Origin: an uncultured Bacteroides sp. | GTDB lineage: Bacteria > Bacteroidota > Bacteroidia > Bacteroidales > Bacteroidaceae | Direction of reading: 5' to 3' | Length of the DNA: 64,000 nt | NCBI GenBank assembly: GCA_900755095.1 | Contig: CAAEFE010000115.1 | Span: forward strand, 13,986-77,985 | Position numbers and translations under genes: made by a program | In this document: one piece after another, positions 26,271-35,821 of the stretch | Numbering within the stretch: position 1 is the stretch's first letter | How the letters are laid out: every line of letters starts with the position of its first letter | The notes under the pieces: generated by a model | What the model saw: the letters and a program-made list of their open reading frames with translations, nothing else | Database searches by the model: none | What the model was told of the DNA's origin: nothing

Positions 26271-28748
26271 ATGAAACAACAACTGATGACACTGTTGCTG
26301 GGAGCAGCCTCTGTATTTTGTAGCTGTGAGACCCAGCTGGAACAGCATGTGAAGAGCGAGTTGCGTGCTCCGGCTTATCCGCTGGTGAGCATAGACCCGT
26401 ATACCAGTGCATGGTCTTTCACGGACAACTTATACGACGGTTCGGTCAAACATTGGAGCGGTAAAGATTTCCCTTTAATCGGTGTAGCTAAAGTCGACGG
26501 ACAGACTTACCGCTTTATGGGAACGGAGGAACTGGAGTTGAGACCTCTGGTGAAAACTTCGGAACAAGGTAACTGGACAGGAAAATATACAATTCAGCAA
26601 CCTGCCGACGGATGGCAAAATGTCGGCTTCAATGATGCTGCCTGGAAAGAAGGTGAAGGTGCCTTCGGAACCATGGAGAACGAACATGTAGCCAAGACCC
26701 AGTGGGGTGAAGAATTTATCTGGGTACGCCGTGTTGCTGATATTCAGGAAGACCTGACAGGTAAGAATGTATATCTGGAATATTCTCATGATGATGATGT
26801 GATTATCTATATCAACGGAATAAAGGTTGTAGACACAGGAAACGCTTGTAAGAAGCACGTACAGGTGAAGTTATCGGAAGAAGTGGTAGCGTCCCTGAAA
26901 CAGGGAGAAAACCTGATTGCCGCTTATTGTCACAACCGTGGAGCGAATGGCTTGCTGGATTTTGGTTTGCTGGTAGAATTGGATAATAACCGTTACTTCA
27001 ATCAGACTGCACAGCAGACTTCTGCCGATGTTCAACCTATGCAGACTTATTATAACTTCACTTGTGGTCCGGTAGACTTGAATTTGACATTTACCGCGCC
27101 CCTGTTTATGGACAATCTGGACTTGATGGCACGCCCTGTCAACTATATTTCTTATGAAGTCATTTCTAACGACGGACAGGCGCACCAAGTTGAACTCTAT
27201 TTTGAAGCTGCTCCTCAATGGGCACTCGATCTGCCTCATCAGGAATCCGTAGCCGACAGCTTTACTGACGGTGATCTGTTGTTCCTGCGTACCGGCAGCC
27301 GTAATCAGGACATCCTGAAAAAGAAAGGTGACGATGTACGTATTGACTGGGGACACTTCTACCTGGCTGCTGAAAAAGAGAACAGCACCTATGCTATCGG
27401 TGACGGAAAGAAACTTCGCCAAAGCTTTACAGAGAACAAACTGGAAGCTCCTACCACCAATGGTTATGACAAACTAGCTTTAGTACGCTCACTGGGTGAA
27501 ACAAAGAAAGCGAACGGACACCTGCTGATCGGTTACGATGATATTTACTCTATCCAGTACTTTGGTGAAAACCTCCGTCCTTACTGGAATCGTACAGGCA
27601 GTGAAACAATCGTATCACAATTCCAGAAAGCAGAACAGGAATATAAGACTCAAATGAAAAATTGTGCAGCTTTCGATAAGAAACTGATGGCGGAGGCTGA
27701 AGCGGCCGGCGGACGCAAGTATGCCGAACTTTGCGCTCTGGCTTATCGTCAGGCATTAGCTGCCCATAAACTGGTACAAGCTCCGAATGGTGACCTGGTA
27801 TTCCTTTCCAAAGAGAATTTCAGTAATGGTTCCATCGGAACAGTCGATCTGACTTATCCGGGAGCTCCGTTGCTTCTGCTTTACAATCCGGAACTGGTCA
27901 AAGCTACCATGAACCATATCTTCTATTATAGTGAAAGCGGAAAATGGACCAAACCGTTTGCTGCTCACGACGTAGGTACATATCCGCTGGCTAACGGCCA
28001 GACTTACGGAGGCGATATGCCAATCGAAGAATCTGGCAATATGGTAGTCCTTGCTGCAGCGATTGCTGCTGTAGAAGGAAATGCCGACTACGCACAAAAG
28101 CATTGGGAAACTCTGACAACCTGGACGGATTATCTGGTAGAGTACGGTCTTGATCCGGAGAACCAACTTTGTACGGATGACTTTGCCGGACACTTTGCGC
28201 ACAATGCCAATCTTTCTATCAAGGCTATCATGGGTATTGCTTCTTACGGCTACATGGCAGATATGCTGGGCAAAAAAGACATTGCTGAAAAGTACACGAA
28301 GAAGGCGAAAGAAATGGCTGCCGAATGGGTGAAGATGGCGGATGACGGCGACCACTACCGTCTGACATTCGATAAACCGGGAACCTGGAGCCAGAAGTAT
28401 AATCTGGTGTGGGACAAATTGCTGAAACTACAGATTTTCCCGGAAAAAGTTGCTGAGACAGAAATTGCTTATTATCTTACGAAGCAAAATAAATACGGCC
28501 TTCCGCTGGATAACCGTGAAACTTATACCAAGACTGACTGGATCATGTGGACAGCTACCATGGCACAGGACAAAGCTACTTTCGAGAAGTTTATTGAACC
28601 GGTATATCTGTTTATGGATGAAACGACTACCCGCGTTCCGATGTCCGACTGGGTATTTACGGACAATCCGATTCAGAGAGGTTTCCAGGCGCGTTCCGTA
28701 GTTGGCGGCTATTTTATAAAGATGCTTGAAGAAAAACTAACTAAATAA
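26271..28748 (+). CDS. DUF4964/DUF5127/DUF4965/DUF1793 lipoprotein (glutaminase A-like family)
   Basis: An 825-residue lipoprotein candidate (VFCSC, Cys19). The domain order matches the genes at 94 and 52400: DUF4964-like start (LRAPAYPLVSIDPYTSAWS), jelly-roll insert (about residues 100-235, WQNVGFNDAAW, VYLEYSHDDDVIIYING), then the DUF5127/DUF4965/DUF1793 core (FAAHDVGTYPLANGQTYGGD, CTDDFAGHFAHNANLS, RLTFDKPGTWSQKYNLVWD). It sits in the mannan enzyme run, 30 nt after the GH-A-like gene and 13 nt before GH92. The six-hairpin fold and PUL context favour a carbohydrate role, but no activity is known to me. Confidence 0.85.
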   Translation: MKQQLMTLLLGAASVFCSCETQLEQHVKSELRAPAYPLVSIDPYTSAWSFTDNLYDGSVKHWSGKDFPLIGVAKVDGQTYRFMGTEELELRPLVKTSEQGNWTGKYTIQQPADGWQNVGFNDAAWKEGEGAFGTMENEHVAKTQWGEEFIWVRRVADIQEDLTGKNVYLEYSHDDDVIIYINGIKVVDTGNACKKHVQVKLSEEVVASLKQGENLIAAYCHNRGANGLLDFGLLVELDNNRYFNQTAQQTSADVQPMQTYYNFTCGPVDLNLTFTAPLFMDNLDLMARPVNYISYEVISNDGQAHQVELYFEAAPQWALDLPHQESVADSFTDGDLLFLRTGSRNQDILKKKGDDVRIDWGHFYLAAEKENSTYAIGDGKKLRQSFTENKLEAPTTNGYDKLALVRSLGETKKANGHLLIGYDDIYSIQYFGENLRPYWNRTGSETIVSQFQKAEQEYKTQMKNCAAFDKKLMAEAEAAGGRKYAELCALAYRQALAAHKLVQAPNGDLVFLSKENFSNGSIGTVDLTYPGAPLLLLYNPELVKATMNHIFYYSESGKWTKPFAAHDVGTYPLANGQTYGGDMPIEESGNMVVLAAAIAAVEGNADYAQKHWETLTTWTDYLVEYGLDPENQLCTDDFAGHFAHNANLSIKAIMGIASYGYMADMLGKKDIAEKYTKKAKEMAAEWVKMADDGDHYRLTFDKPGTWSQKYNLVWDKLLKLQIFPEKVAETEIAYYLTKQNKYGLPLDNRETYTKTDWIMWTATMAQDKATFEKFIEPVYLFMDETTTRVPMSDWVFTDNPIQRGFQARSVVGGYFIKMLEEKLTK

Positions 28749-28760
28749 AACAAGAACACC

Positions 28761-31052
28761 ATGAAAAAACTCGCTCTATTAGCTTTTACTTTATTTAGTG
28801 CGTGGAATATGGATGCTAAAACGATTACCGGACCAGTGGACTATGTTAGTCCGCTGGTAGGTACTCAGTCCAAGCACGCCTTATCTACCGGAAACACTTA
28901 TCCCGCTATCGCCCTTCCCTGGGGAATGAACTTTTGGGTTCCCCAGACCGGAAAAATGGGGGATGGCTGGGCATATACCTATGATGCCGATAAAATCAGA
29001 GGTTTTAAACAAACCCACCAGCCCAGCCCCTGGATCAATGATTACGGTCAGTTCTCCATCATGCCGATTACCGGTAAAGCCGTTTTCGATCAGGATCAGC
29101 GTGCCAGCTGGTTCTCGCATAAAGCAGAAACGGCTACTCCTTACTATTACAAAGTATACCTTGCCGACCATGATGTAGTAACCGAGATTGCTCCGACAGA
29201 AAGAGCGGCAGCATTCCGCTTCACTTTCCCTGAGAACGATCACTCTTATGTAGTTGTAGATGCTTTCGACAACGGTTCGTTTGTGAAAGTCATCCCTTCG
29301 GAAAACAAGATTATCGGTTATACGACCAAGAACAGCGGCGGTGTTCCTGCAAACTTCAAGAATTACTTCGTACTGGAGTTTGACAAGCCTTTTACTTATA
29401 CGGCAGCTGTTGCCAATGGTAACATCGATACCAATAAACTGGAAGCCAACGATAAGCATGCCGGCGCATTGATCGGCTTTAAAACCCGTAAAGGCGAACA
29501 GGTAAATGTACGTGTAGCTTCTTCTTTCATCAGCCCCGAACAGGCGGAACTGAACTTGAAAGAGTTGGGCAAAGATAACATAGACCAGATTGCGGCAAAA
29601 GGCCGTAAGGTATGGAACGACGTTTTGGGACGCATCGAAGTGGAAGATGATGATATCGACCATTTGCGTACTTTCTACTCCTGCCTGTATCGTTCGGTAC
29701 TTTTCCCCAGAAGCTTCTACGAAATAGACGCGAAAGGAGATATCGTTCACTACAGTCCTTATAATGGTGAAGTACTTCCCGGCTATATGTTTACCGATAC
29801 CGGTTTTTGGGATACGTTCCGTTGTCTTTTCCCTTTCCTGAACCTGATGTATCCGTCTATGAACATGAAGATGCAGGAAGGATTGGTAAATACCTACAAA
29901 GAAAGCGGCTTCCTGCCGGAATGGGCAAGCCCGGGACACAGAGGCTGTATGGTTGGCAACAATTCGGCTTCAGTAGTTGCCGATGCTTACCTGAAAGGTC
30001 TGAAAGGATATGATATCGAAACCCTTTGGGAAGCTGTAAAGCACGGAGCTAATGCGGTACATCCGCAGGTTTCTTCTACCGGACGTCTGGGCTATGACTA
30101 CTACAATAAGCTCGGTTATGTTCCTTACAACGTAGGCATCAATGAAAATGCAGCCCGCACACTGGAGTATGCTTATAATGACTGGTGTATCTATCAGCTG
30201 GGTAAGGCCTTGAACAAGCCTAAAAAGGAAATTGAGATCTTTGCAAAGAGAGCCATGAACTATAAGAATCTGTATGATCCCGAACATAAACTGATGCGCG
30301 GCAAGAATGAGGATGGCAAATTCCAGTCTCCGTTCAACCCGTTGAAGTGGGGAGACGCTTTCACCGAAGGAAACAGCTGGCATTATACCTGGTCCGTATT
30401 CCATGATCCTCAGGGATTGATCGACCTGATGGGCGGAAAAGACGGCTTCAACCAGATGATGGACTCTGTATTTATCCTGCCTCCTGTCTTTGACGACAGT
30501 TATTATGGCGGTGTCATCCACGAAATCCGTGAGATGCAGATTATGAATATGGGTAACTATGCACACGGTAACCAGCCTATCCAGCATATGCTGTATATGT
30601 ACAACTACTCCGGTCAGCCGTGGAAAGCGCAGCACTGGATTCGTGAAGTGATGGATAAGCTTTATACTCCTGCTCCCGACGGTTATTGTGGTGATGAGGA
30701 CAACGGCCAGACTTCTGCGTGGTATGTGTTCTCTGCCATGGGCTTCTATCCGGTATGTCCGGGTACGGATGAGTATATTCTCGGTACTCCTTACTTCAAA
30801 CAGATGAAGCTGCATCTTGAAAATGGAAAGACAGTAACCATCTCCGCTCCAAATAACGGAGACGACAAACGTTATATCTCTTCCATGACCTTGAACGGCA
30901 AAGACCATACAAAGAACTACGTGACTCACGAGGACCTTATGAACGGTGCTTCCATCACTTTCAAGATGGATTCCAAACCCAATGAGCAGCGTGGTACCAA
31001 AGAAACCGATTTCCCTTATTCTTTCTCCAACGAATTTAAAAAGAAAAAGTAA
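28761..31052 (+). CDS. GH92 exo-alpha-mannosidase
   Basis: A 763-residue secreted GH92 enzyme with a signal peptide ending MDA|K. The N-terminal beta-sandwich (YVSPLVGTQSKHALSTGNTY) and C-terminal helical barrel are complete. The catalytic acid matches Glu536 in FTEGNSWHYTW, and the base pair is Asp645/Asp647 in GDEDNGQTSAWYVF. The 109-residue spacing is the same as between Glu533 and Asp642 of the characterised enzyme BT3990. GH92 enzymes are calcium-dependent inverting alpha-mannosidases acting on alpha-1,2/1,3/1,4/1,6 links. The likely job is trimming mannose side chains before GH125 removes the backbone. Gene spacing to GH125 is 3 nt, so the two are cotranscribed. Confidence 0.95.
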   Translation: MKKLALLAFTLFSAWNMDAKTITGPVDYVSPLVGTQSKHALSTGNTYPAIALPWGMNFWVPQTGKMGDGWAYTYDADKIRGFKQTHQPSPWINDYGQFSIMPITGKAVFDQDQRASWFSHKAETATPYYYKVYLADHDVVTEIAPTERAAAFRFTFPENDHSYVVVDAFDNGSFVKVIPSENKIIGYTTKNSGGVPANFKNYFVLEFDKPFTYTAAVANGNIDTNKLEANDKHAGALIGFKTRKGEQVNVRVASSFISPEQAELNLKELGKDNIDQIAAKGRKVWNDVLGRIEVEDDDIDHLRTFYSCLYRSVLFPRSFYEIDAKGDIVHYSPYNGEVLPGYMFTDTGFWDTFRCLFPFLNLMYPSMNMKMQEGLVNTYKESGFLPEWASPGHRGCMVGNNSASVVADAYLKGLKGYDIETLWEAVKHGANAVHPQVSSTGRLGYDYYNKLGYVPYNVGINENAARTLEYAYNDWCIYQLGKALNKPKKEIEIFAKRAMNYKNLYDPEHKLMRGKNEDGKFQSPFNPLKWGDAFTEGNSWHYTWSVFHDPQGLIDLMGGKDGFNQMMDSVFILPPVFDDSYYGGVIHEIREMQIMNMGNYAHGNQPIQHMLYMYNYSGQPWKAQHWIREVMDKLYTPAPDGYCGDEDNGQTSAWYVFSAMGFYPVCPGTDEYILGTPYFKQMKLHLENGKTVTISAPNNGDDKRYISSMTLNGKDHTKNYVTHEDLMNGASITFKMDSKPNEQRGTKETDFPYSFSNEFKKKK

Positions 31053-31055
31053 TTT

Positions 31056-32519
31056 ATGAAGAAGCAAGTAAAATATATCAGTGCGGGTATGCTGGCAGGC
31101 ATGCTCCTTTGTGGCGGTCAGATGCAGGCTGCAAATACGATGTCCGGAATGCATGTATGTGTGACGGACGCTATTCAGAAAGACAATCGTCCGGAAGTTT
31201 CCAAACGTCTTTTCCGTTCGAATGCGGTAGAAAAGGAAATCATCCGTGTGCAGAAACTTCTGAAAAACGAGAAACTGGCATGGATGTTCGCAAACTGTTT
31301 CCCCAATACCATCGATACTACCGTACACTTCCGCAAAGGCGCGGATGGCAAACCGGATACATTCGTTTATACGGGCGACATTCACGCAATGTGGCTTCGT
31401 GACTCGGGTGCGCAGGTATGGCCGTATGTGCAGTTGGCAAACTCCGATCCCGAACTGAAAGAGATGCTGGCAGGTGTTATCCTCCGCCAGTTCAAATGTA
31501 TCAATATCGATCCGTATGCAAACGCATTTAATGACGGTGCCGTTGAAGACAATCACTGGATGAGTGACCTGACCGATATGAAGCCGGAACTGCACGAGCG
31601 TAAATGGGAAATCGATTCACTTTGCTACCCGCTGCGTCTGGCTTATCACTACTGGAAAACAACCGGAGATGCCAGCATCTTCTCAGAAGAATGGATTCAG
31701 GCTATCACCAATGTGCTGAAAACATTCAAGGAACAACAGCGCAAAGACGGAGTTGGCCCGTATAAATTCCAGCGTAAGACAGAACGTGCATTGGATACAT
31801 TGAATAATGACGGACTCGGAGCACCAGTGAAACCGGTTGGTCTGATCGTCTCCTGCTTCCGTCCTTCGGATGATGCGACGACTCTTCAATATCTGGTACC
31901 TTCCAATTTCTTTGCCGTATCTTCATTGCGCAAAGCAGCCGAAATACTTGATAAGGTAAATAAGAAGACTGCTTTGGCTAAGGAATGCAAAGACCTGGCA
32001 AAGGAAGTAGAGACAGCATTGAAGAAATATGCGGTATACAACCACCCGAAATATGGTAAAATCTATGCTTTTGAGGTAGACGGCTTCGGAAATCACTTCC
32101 TGATGGATGATGCCAATGTACCGAGCCTGCTTGCCATGCCTTATCTGGGTGATGTAGATGTAAACGATCCTATCTATCAGAATACCCGTAAATTCGTGTG
32201 GAGCGAAGACAATCCTTACTTCTTCAAAGGCAAGGCAGGCGAAGGTATCGGCGGACCGCATATCGGTTATGATATGGTGTGGCCGATGAGTATCATGATG
32301 AAAGCCTTCACCAGCAAGGATGATGCGGAAATCAAAACCTGTATCAAAATGCTGATGGATACCGATGCCGGAACAGGCTTTATGCATGAATCTTTCCACA
32401 AAGACGATCCGAAGAACTTCACCCGTGCCTGGTTTGCCTGGCAGAATACGCTTTTCGGAGAACTGATTCTTAAGTTGGTTAACGAAGGCAAAGTAGATTT
32501 ATTGAATAGTATCAATTAA
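31056..32519 (+). CDS. GH125 exo-alpha-1,6-mannosidase
   Basis: A 487-residue protein with a signal peptide (about residues 1-25, ending MQAA). The family signature GDIHAMWLRDSGAQ (Gly107-Gln120) near the N-terminus and the late FTRAWFAWQNTLFGEL are present. Known GH125 enzymes are inverting exo-acting alpha-1,6-mannosidases of the periplasm, and in alpha-mannan PULs they finish the debranched backbone. It starts 3 nt after the GH92 stop, and the epimerase gene follows after 9 nt. Confidence 0.95.
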   Translation: MKKQVKYISAGMLAGMLLCGGQMQAANTMSGMHVCVTDAIQKDNRPEVSKRLFRSNAVEKEIIRVQKLLKNEKLAWMFANCFPNTIDTTVHFRKGADGKPDTFVYTGDIHAMWLRDSGAQVWPYVQLANSDPELKEMLAGVILRQFKCINIDPYANAFNDGAVEDNHWMSDLTDMKPELHERKWEIDSLCYPLRLAYHYWKTTGDASIFSEEWIQAITNVLKTFKEQQRKDGVGPYKFQRKTERALDTLNNDGLGAPVKPVGLIVSCFRPSDDATTLQYLVPSNFFAVSSLRKAAEILDKVNKKTALAKECKDLAKEVETALKKYAVYNHPKYGKIYAFEVDGFGNHFLMDDANVPSLLAMPYLGDVDVNDPIYQNTRKFVWSEDNPYFFKGKAGEGIGGPHIGYDMVWPMSIMMKAFTSKDDAEIKTCIKMLMDTDAGTGFMHESFHKDDPKNFTRAWFAWQNTLFGELILKLVNEGKVDLLNSIN

Positions 32520-32528
32520 TAGAATACC

Positions 32529-33662
32529 ATGAAAAAGTTATGTGTATGGGCAGTTGCCGCCCTCTTAATGGCAGCTTGTACACCGAAAGCCGAGAAAACA
32601 ACGGATTCCGGTTTATTGCAAAGTAACTTCCAGATGGAAGTGGATGGAAAGAAAACAGATTTGTATACCTTGCGCAACAAGAACAACATGGAAGTTTGTG
32701 TAACGAACTTCGGTGGTCGTATCGTTTCAGTGATGGTACCCGACAAGGACGGACAGATGCGTGATGTAGTGCTCGGCTTCGATTCGATTCAGGATTATGT
32801 CAGCAAGCCTTCGGACTTCGGAGCAAGCATCGGCCGTTATGCTAACCGTATCAACCAAGGTCGATTTACTTTGGACGGTACTGAGTATCAGTTGCCTCAG
32901 AATAATTACGGTCACTGCCTGCATGGCGGTCCGCAAGGATTCCAGTACCGTGTGTTTGATGCCGTTCAGCCGAATCCGCAAGAACTGGAATTGACTTACA
33001 CGGCAGAAGATGGCGAAGAAGGTTTCCCGGGAAATATCACTTGTAAAGTGTTGATGAAGCTGACAGACGATAATGCGATCGATATCCGTTACGAAGCGGA
33101 AACCGACAAGCCGACCATTGTGAATATGACTAACCACTCTTACTTCAATCTTGACGGAGACGCAGCCCGTAATGAGGCGCATCTGCTGACAATTGATGCT
33201 GACTATTATACTCCGGTAGACAGTACCTTCATGACTACAGGCGAGATCGCTCCGGTTGAAGGAACTCCGATGGACTTCCGCACTCCGACTCCGGTAGGCG
33301 CACGTATCAATGACTACGATTTCGTACAGTTGAAGAATGGTAACGGTTACGATCATAACTGGGTATTGAATACTAAGGGCGACATTACCCGTAAGTGTGC
33401 TACTCTCGAATCACCGCTGACTGGTATCGTACTCGATGTATATACTAACGAACCGGGTATTCAGGTATATGCAGGAAACTTCCTGGATGGTTCGTTGACC
33501 GGAAAGAAAGGTATCACTTACAACCAGCGTGCTTCCGTATGTCTCGAAACTCAGAAGTATCCCGATACTCCGAACAAACCGGAATGGCCTTCGGCAGTAC
33601 TTCGTCCGGGCGAGAAATATATGAGTCAGTGTATCTTTAAGTTCTCTGTAAACAAGAATTAA
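32529..33662 (+). CDS. galM: Aldose 1-epimerase (mutarotase) lipoprotein, copy 1
   Basis: A 377-residue GalM-family mutarotase with a lipoprotein signal (LMAAC, Cys17). It interconverts alpha and beta anomers of free sugars. The catalytic His is in NMTNHSYFNLDG and the catalytic Glu in RASVCLETQKYPDTPN; the NNYGHCLHGG substrate loop is also present. It ends the GH92-GH125 run. Inverting mannosidases release one anomer, so a mutarotase may speed uptake; this role is inferred. A nearly identical copy lies at 38100: by my count about 34 of 377 residues differ, mostly in the first 40. Confidence 0.93.
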   Translation: MKKLCVWAVAALLMAACTPKAEKTTDSGLLQSNFQMEVDGKKTDLYTLRNKNNMEVCVTNFGGRIVSVMVPDKDGQMRDVVLGFDSIQDYVSKPSDFGASIGRYANRINQGRFTLDGTEYQLPQNNYGHCLHGGPQGFQYRVFDAVQPNPQELELTYTAEDGEEGFPGNITCKVLMKLTDDNAIDIRYEAETDKPTIVNMTNHSYFNLDGDAARNEAHLLTIDADYYTPVDSTFMTTGEIAPVEGTPMDFRTPTPVGARINDYDFVQLKNGNGYDHNWVLNTKGDITRKCATLESPLTGIVLDVYTNEPGIQVYAGNFLDGSLTGKKGITYNQRASVCLETQKYPDTPNKPEWPSAVLRPGEKYMSQCIFKFSVNKN

Positions 33663-33693
33663 AGATAAGTATATTATATCATTAGTTTATCCT

Positions 33694-33730
33694 ATCCTGT
33701 CATTCAGAGCGTAGCGAAGAGTGACAGGAT
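33694..33730 (+). terminator. Stem-loop with intergenic-repeat-like sequence
   Basis: ATCCTGTCA (33694-33702) pairs perfectly with TGACAGGAT (33722-33730) around CATTCAGAGCGTAGCGAAGA, a sequence I recall as a common dispersed intergenic motif. Weak T-rich sequence follows (GATACTATTTTAG). It lies between epimerase copy 1 and the second GH92 gene and could terminate or stabilise the upstream message. Confidence 0.5.
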
Positions 33731-33747
33731 GATACTATTTTAGAAGC

Positions 33748-35763
33748 ATGAAAAACAACCGAAGCAGATGGTATGCCCTTCTTTTAGTCGTGTTATCTAT
33801 CATGACACCGTCAGTTGCACAAAATACAAAGTATGTCAACTTGTTTATCGGTACTTCCGGTGATAACGGACAGGTAGCTCCGGGCGCTGCCGCTCCTTTC
33901 GGAATGGTTTGTGTGTGTCCGGATAATGATCCGCGTAGCCATGCCGGTTATGATTATGCAGTGACGAAAGTCTCCGGTATCTCTGTCAACCGCCTCTCCG
34001 GAGTGGGATGTAGTGGCGGAGGAGGAAACCTGCGCATTCGTCCGGTAGCTCCTTCACAGGAATTGCATATTAAAAAGTCCCGCGAGAAAGCAACTCCCGG
34101 ATATTACTCGACAGCTTTTACCAATGGTATCAAAACTGAATTGACAGCGACCAACGCTATGGCGGTGGAACGCTATAAATTTCCCCGAAGCCTTTCCGCT
34201 GCCCTTTGGATAGACTTCGCCTCTACGTTTGAAGACGTAGCTACCTGCCATTACAAACGTATATCGGAAACTTGCATCGAAGGCTATGTACAGGCAAAGA
34301 ACGTCTGCGGACATGGACGCTACAAACTCTATTTCTCCTTAAATACCAGCCATCCTTTCCAGTTGGAAGAACAGAAAGAGACGACTGCCTGCCTTACCTT
34401 TGGCAAAAAGGTACGTTCGGTGGAAGTCCGTATCGGACTGTCTGCGTTAAGTTCCGAACTGGCGAGCTGGGAATGTGCCCGTTGGGAAAAGATGGACTTC
34501 GAAGATGTGAAATCCCGGACCGCTGATCAGTGGGAAAAACAACTGTCGGCTATCGACGTCAAAGGAGGCAAGAAAGATGACAGGGTCATTTTCTATACTT
34601 CCCTGTATCGTACTTACCTGAGTCCGGCGGATGTCAGTTCTCCGGACGGAGCTTATCTGGGTACGGATGGAAAAGTGTATATCTCAGAAGACTTCCGATA
34701 TTACAGTAACTGGTCGTTATGGGATACCTTCCGCACTAAATTTCCTTTGTTGGTACTGACCGAACCTGCGAAGATGCGGGATATGGCGACTTCCCTGATT
34801 CATCTGTATGCAACGGGAAAGAAAGACTGGTCCACCGGATTCGAGTCTACCCCGACAGTACGTACGGAACATGCCGTAATTCTCTTGCTGGACGCTTACC
34901 GGAAAGGAATTACCAACCTTGATTTCCGTAAAGGATACGCTGGTATGAAGCAGGAAATGGAGCGGCTGCCCATGCGTTCGCCCGACCAGAAGATGGAATC
35001 GGCATATGACTTGTGGGCAATGGCAAAGATTGCGGAAATCATCGGTGAAAAGGCGGATTCCGAACAATACCGGCAACGTTCGGTCTCTCTTTTTGAAGAA
35101 ACATGGAAAAAGGAATTTATGAATGTGACTCCCGCTTTTGAAGTGATGAAGAACAACGGACTCTATCAGGGAACCCGTTGGCAATACCGATGGGCGGCTC
35201 CACAATACATTGATAAAATGATAGAATGGGTAGGGCAGGACTCTCTTCGTTTGCAACTTACCTATTTCTTCGACCATCACCTTTATAATCAGGGAAACGA
35301 ACCGGATATCCATGTTCCTTACCTGTTCAACCGACTTGGGGCACCGGAGAAAACCCAGCAGATAGTGCGCAGTCTGATGACCGAACCGATGATCCATAAA
35401 TATGGAGGCAACTCGGAATTTAAGACTCCTTATCTGGGTAAAGCATTCAAGAATGCCCCCGAAGGGTATAGTCCCGAAATGGACGAAGACGACGGTACGA
35501 TGAGTGCCTGGTACGTGTTCGGGGCAATGGGTTTCTATCCTCTGCTTGTGGGAGATGAATACTATGATCTGACCTCTCCGCTTTTCGACAGGGTACTGTT
35601 GCGGTTGACGAATGGAAACGTACTTACTATTCAGACAGAAGGACGGAAAAAGAAAGACGCACCGATCAAAAGTATCCATTTCAACGGGAAAAAGATTGCT
35701 GACTACCGTATATCTCACAATGAACTGATAAAAGGCGGAGAATTGATTTATAATTATAAATAA
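33748..35763 (+). CDS. GH92 protein with Gln in place of the catalytic acid (predicted mannosyl-phosphate hydrolase)
   Basis: A 671-residue secreted GH92 protein (signal ending PSVA|Q), shorter than the first GH92. The family motifs are present (YVNLFIGTSGDNGQVAPGA, GNEPDIHVPYLFN). The base pair Asp579/Asp581 (MDEDDGTMSAWYVFGAMGFYP) is kept. At the acid position, GLYQGTRWQYRW aligns with FTEGNSWHYTW of the neighbour, so Gln474 replaces Glu. As I recall, the same Glu-to-Gln change occurs in the GH92 enzyme of Cellulosimicrobium cellulans that cleaves mannose-alpha-1-phospho-6-mannose, where the phosphate leaving group needs no protonation. I predict removal of mannosyl-phosphate caps from fungal phosphomannan; an inactive protein is the alternative. 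Confidence 0.88.
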   Translation: MKNNRSRWYALLLVVLSIMTPSVAQNTKYVNLFIGTSGDNGQVAPGAAAPFGMVCVCPDNDPRSHAGYDYAVTKVSGISVNRLSGVGCSGGGGNLRIRPVAPSQELHIKKSREKATPGYYSTAFTNGIKTELTATNAMAVERYKFPRSLSAALWIDFASTFEDVATCHYKRISETCIEGYVQAKNVCGHGRYKLYFSLNTSHPFQLEEQKETTACLTFGKKVRSVEVRIGLSALSSELASWECARWEKMDFEDVKSRTADQWEKQLSAIDVKGGKKDDRVIFYTSLYRTYLSPADVSSPDGAYLGTDGKVYISEDFRYYSNWSLWDTFRTKFPLLVLTEPAKMRDMATSLIHLYATGKKDWSTGFESTPTVRTEHAVILLLDAYRKGITNLDFRKGYAGMKQEMERLPMRSPDQKMESAYDLWAMAKIAEIIGEKADSEQYRQRSVSLFEETWKKEFMNVTPAFEVMKNNGLYQGTRWQYRWAAPQYIDKMIEWVGQDSLRLQLTYFFDHHLYNQGNEPDIHVPYLFNRLGAPEKTQQIVRSLMTEPMIHKYGGNSEFKTPYLGKAFKNAPEGYSPEMDEDDGTMSAWYVFGAMGFYPLLVGDEYYDLTSPLFDRVLLRLTNGNVLTIQTEGRKKKDAPIKSIHFNGKKIADYRISHNELIKGGELIYNYK

Positions 35764-35821
35764 ACCGAATTAAAACAAGGCTGACTAAAAAGTCGGTAGT
35801 ATCTCCAAAAAAATATTCAAA

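Noticed and set aside
28761..31052. GNQP motif in the first GH92, at first read as loss of the catalytic acid
   Set aside because: Counting back 109 residues from the Asp pair shows that the acid position is Glu536 in TEGNSWHYTW, which is intact. GNQP is a different loop.
29970..31595. 541-codon open frame on the minus strand
   Set aside because: It is antisense to the GH92 and GH125 genes, whose catalytic motifs are intact. Its product has no recognisable domain or signal, so it is a shadow of high-GC codon usage. The same applies to 28881-29939 and 5687-6277.
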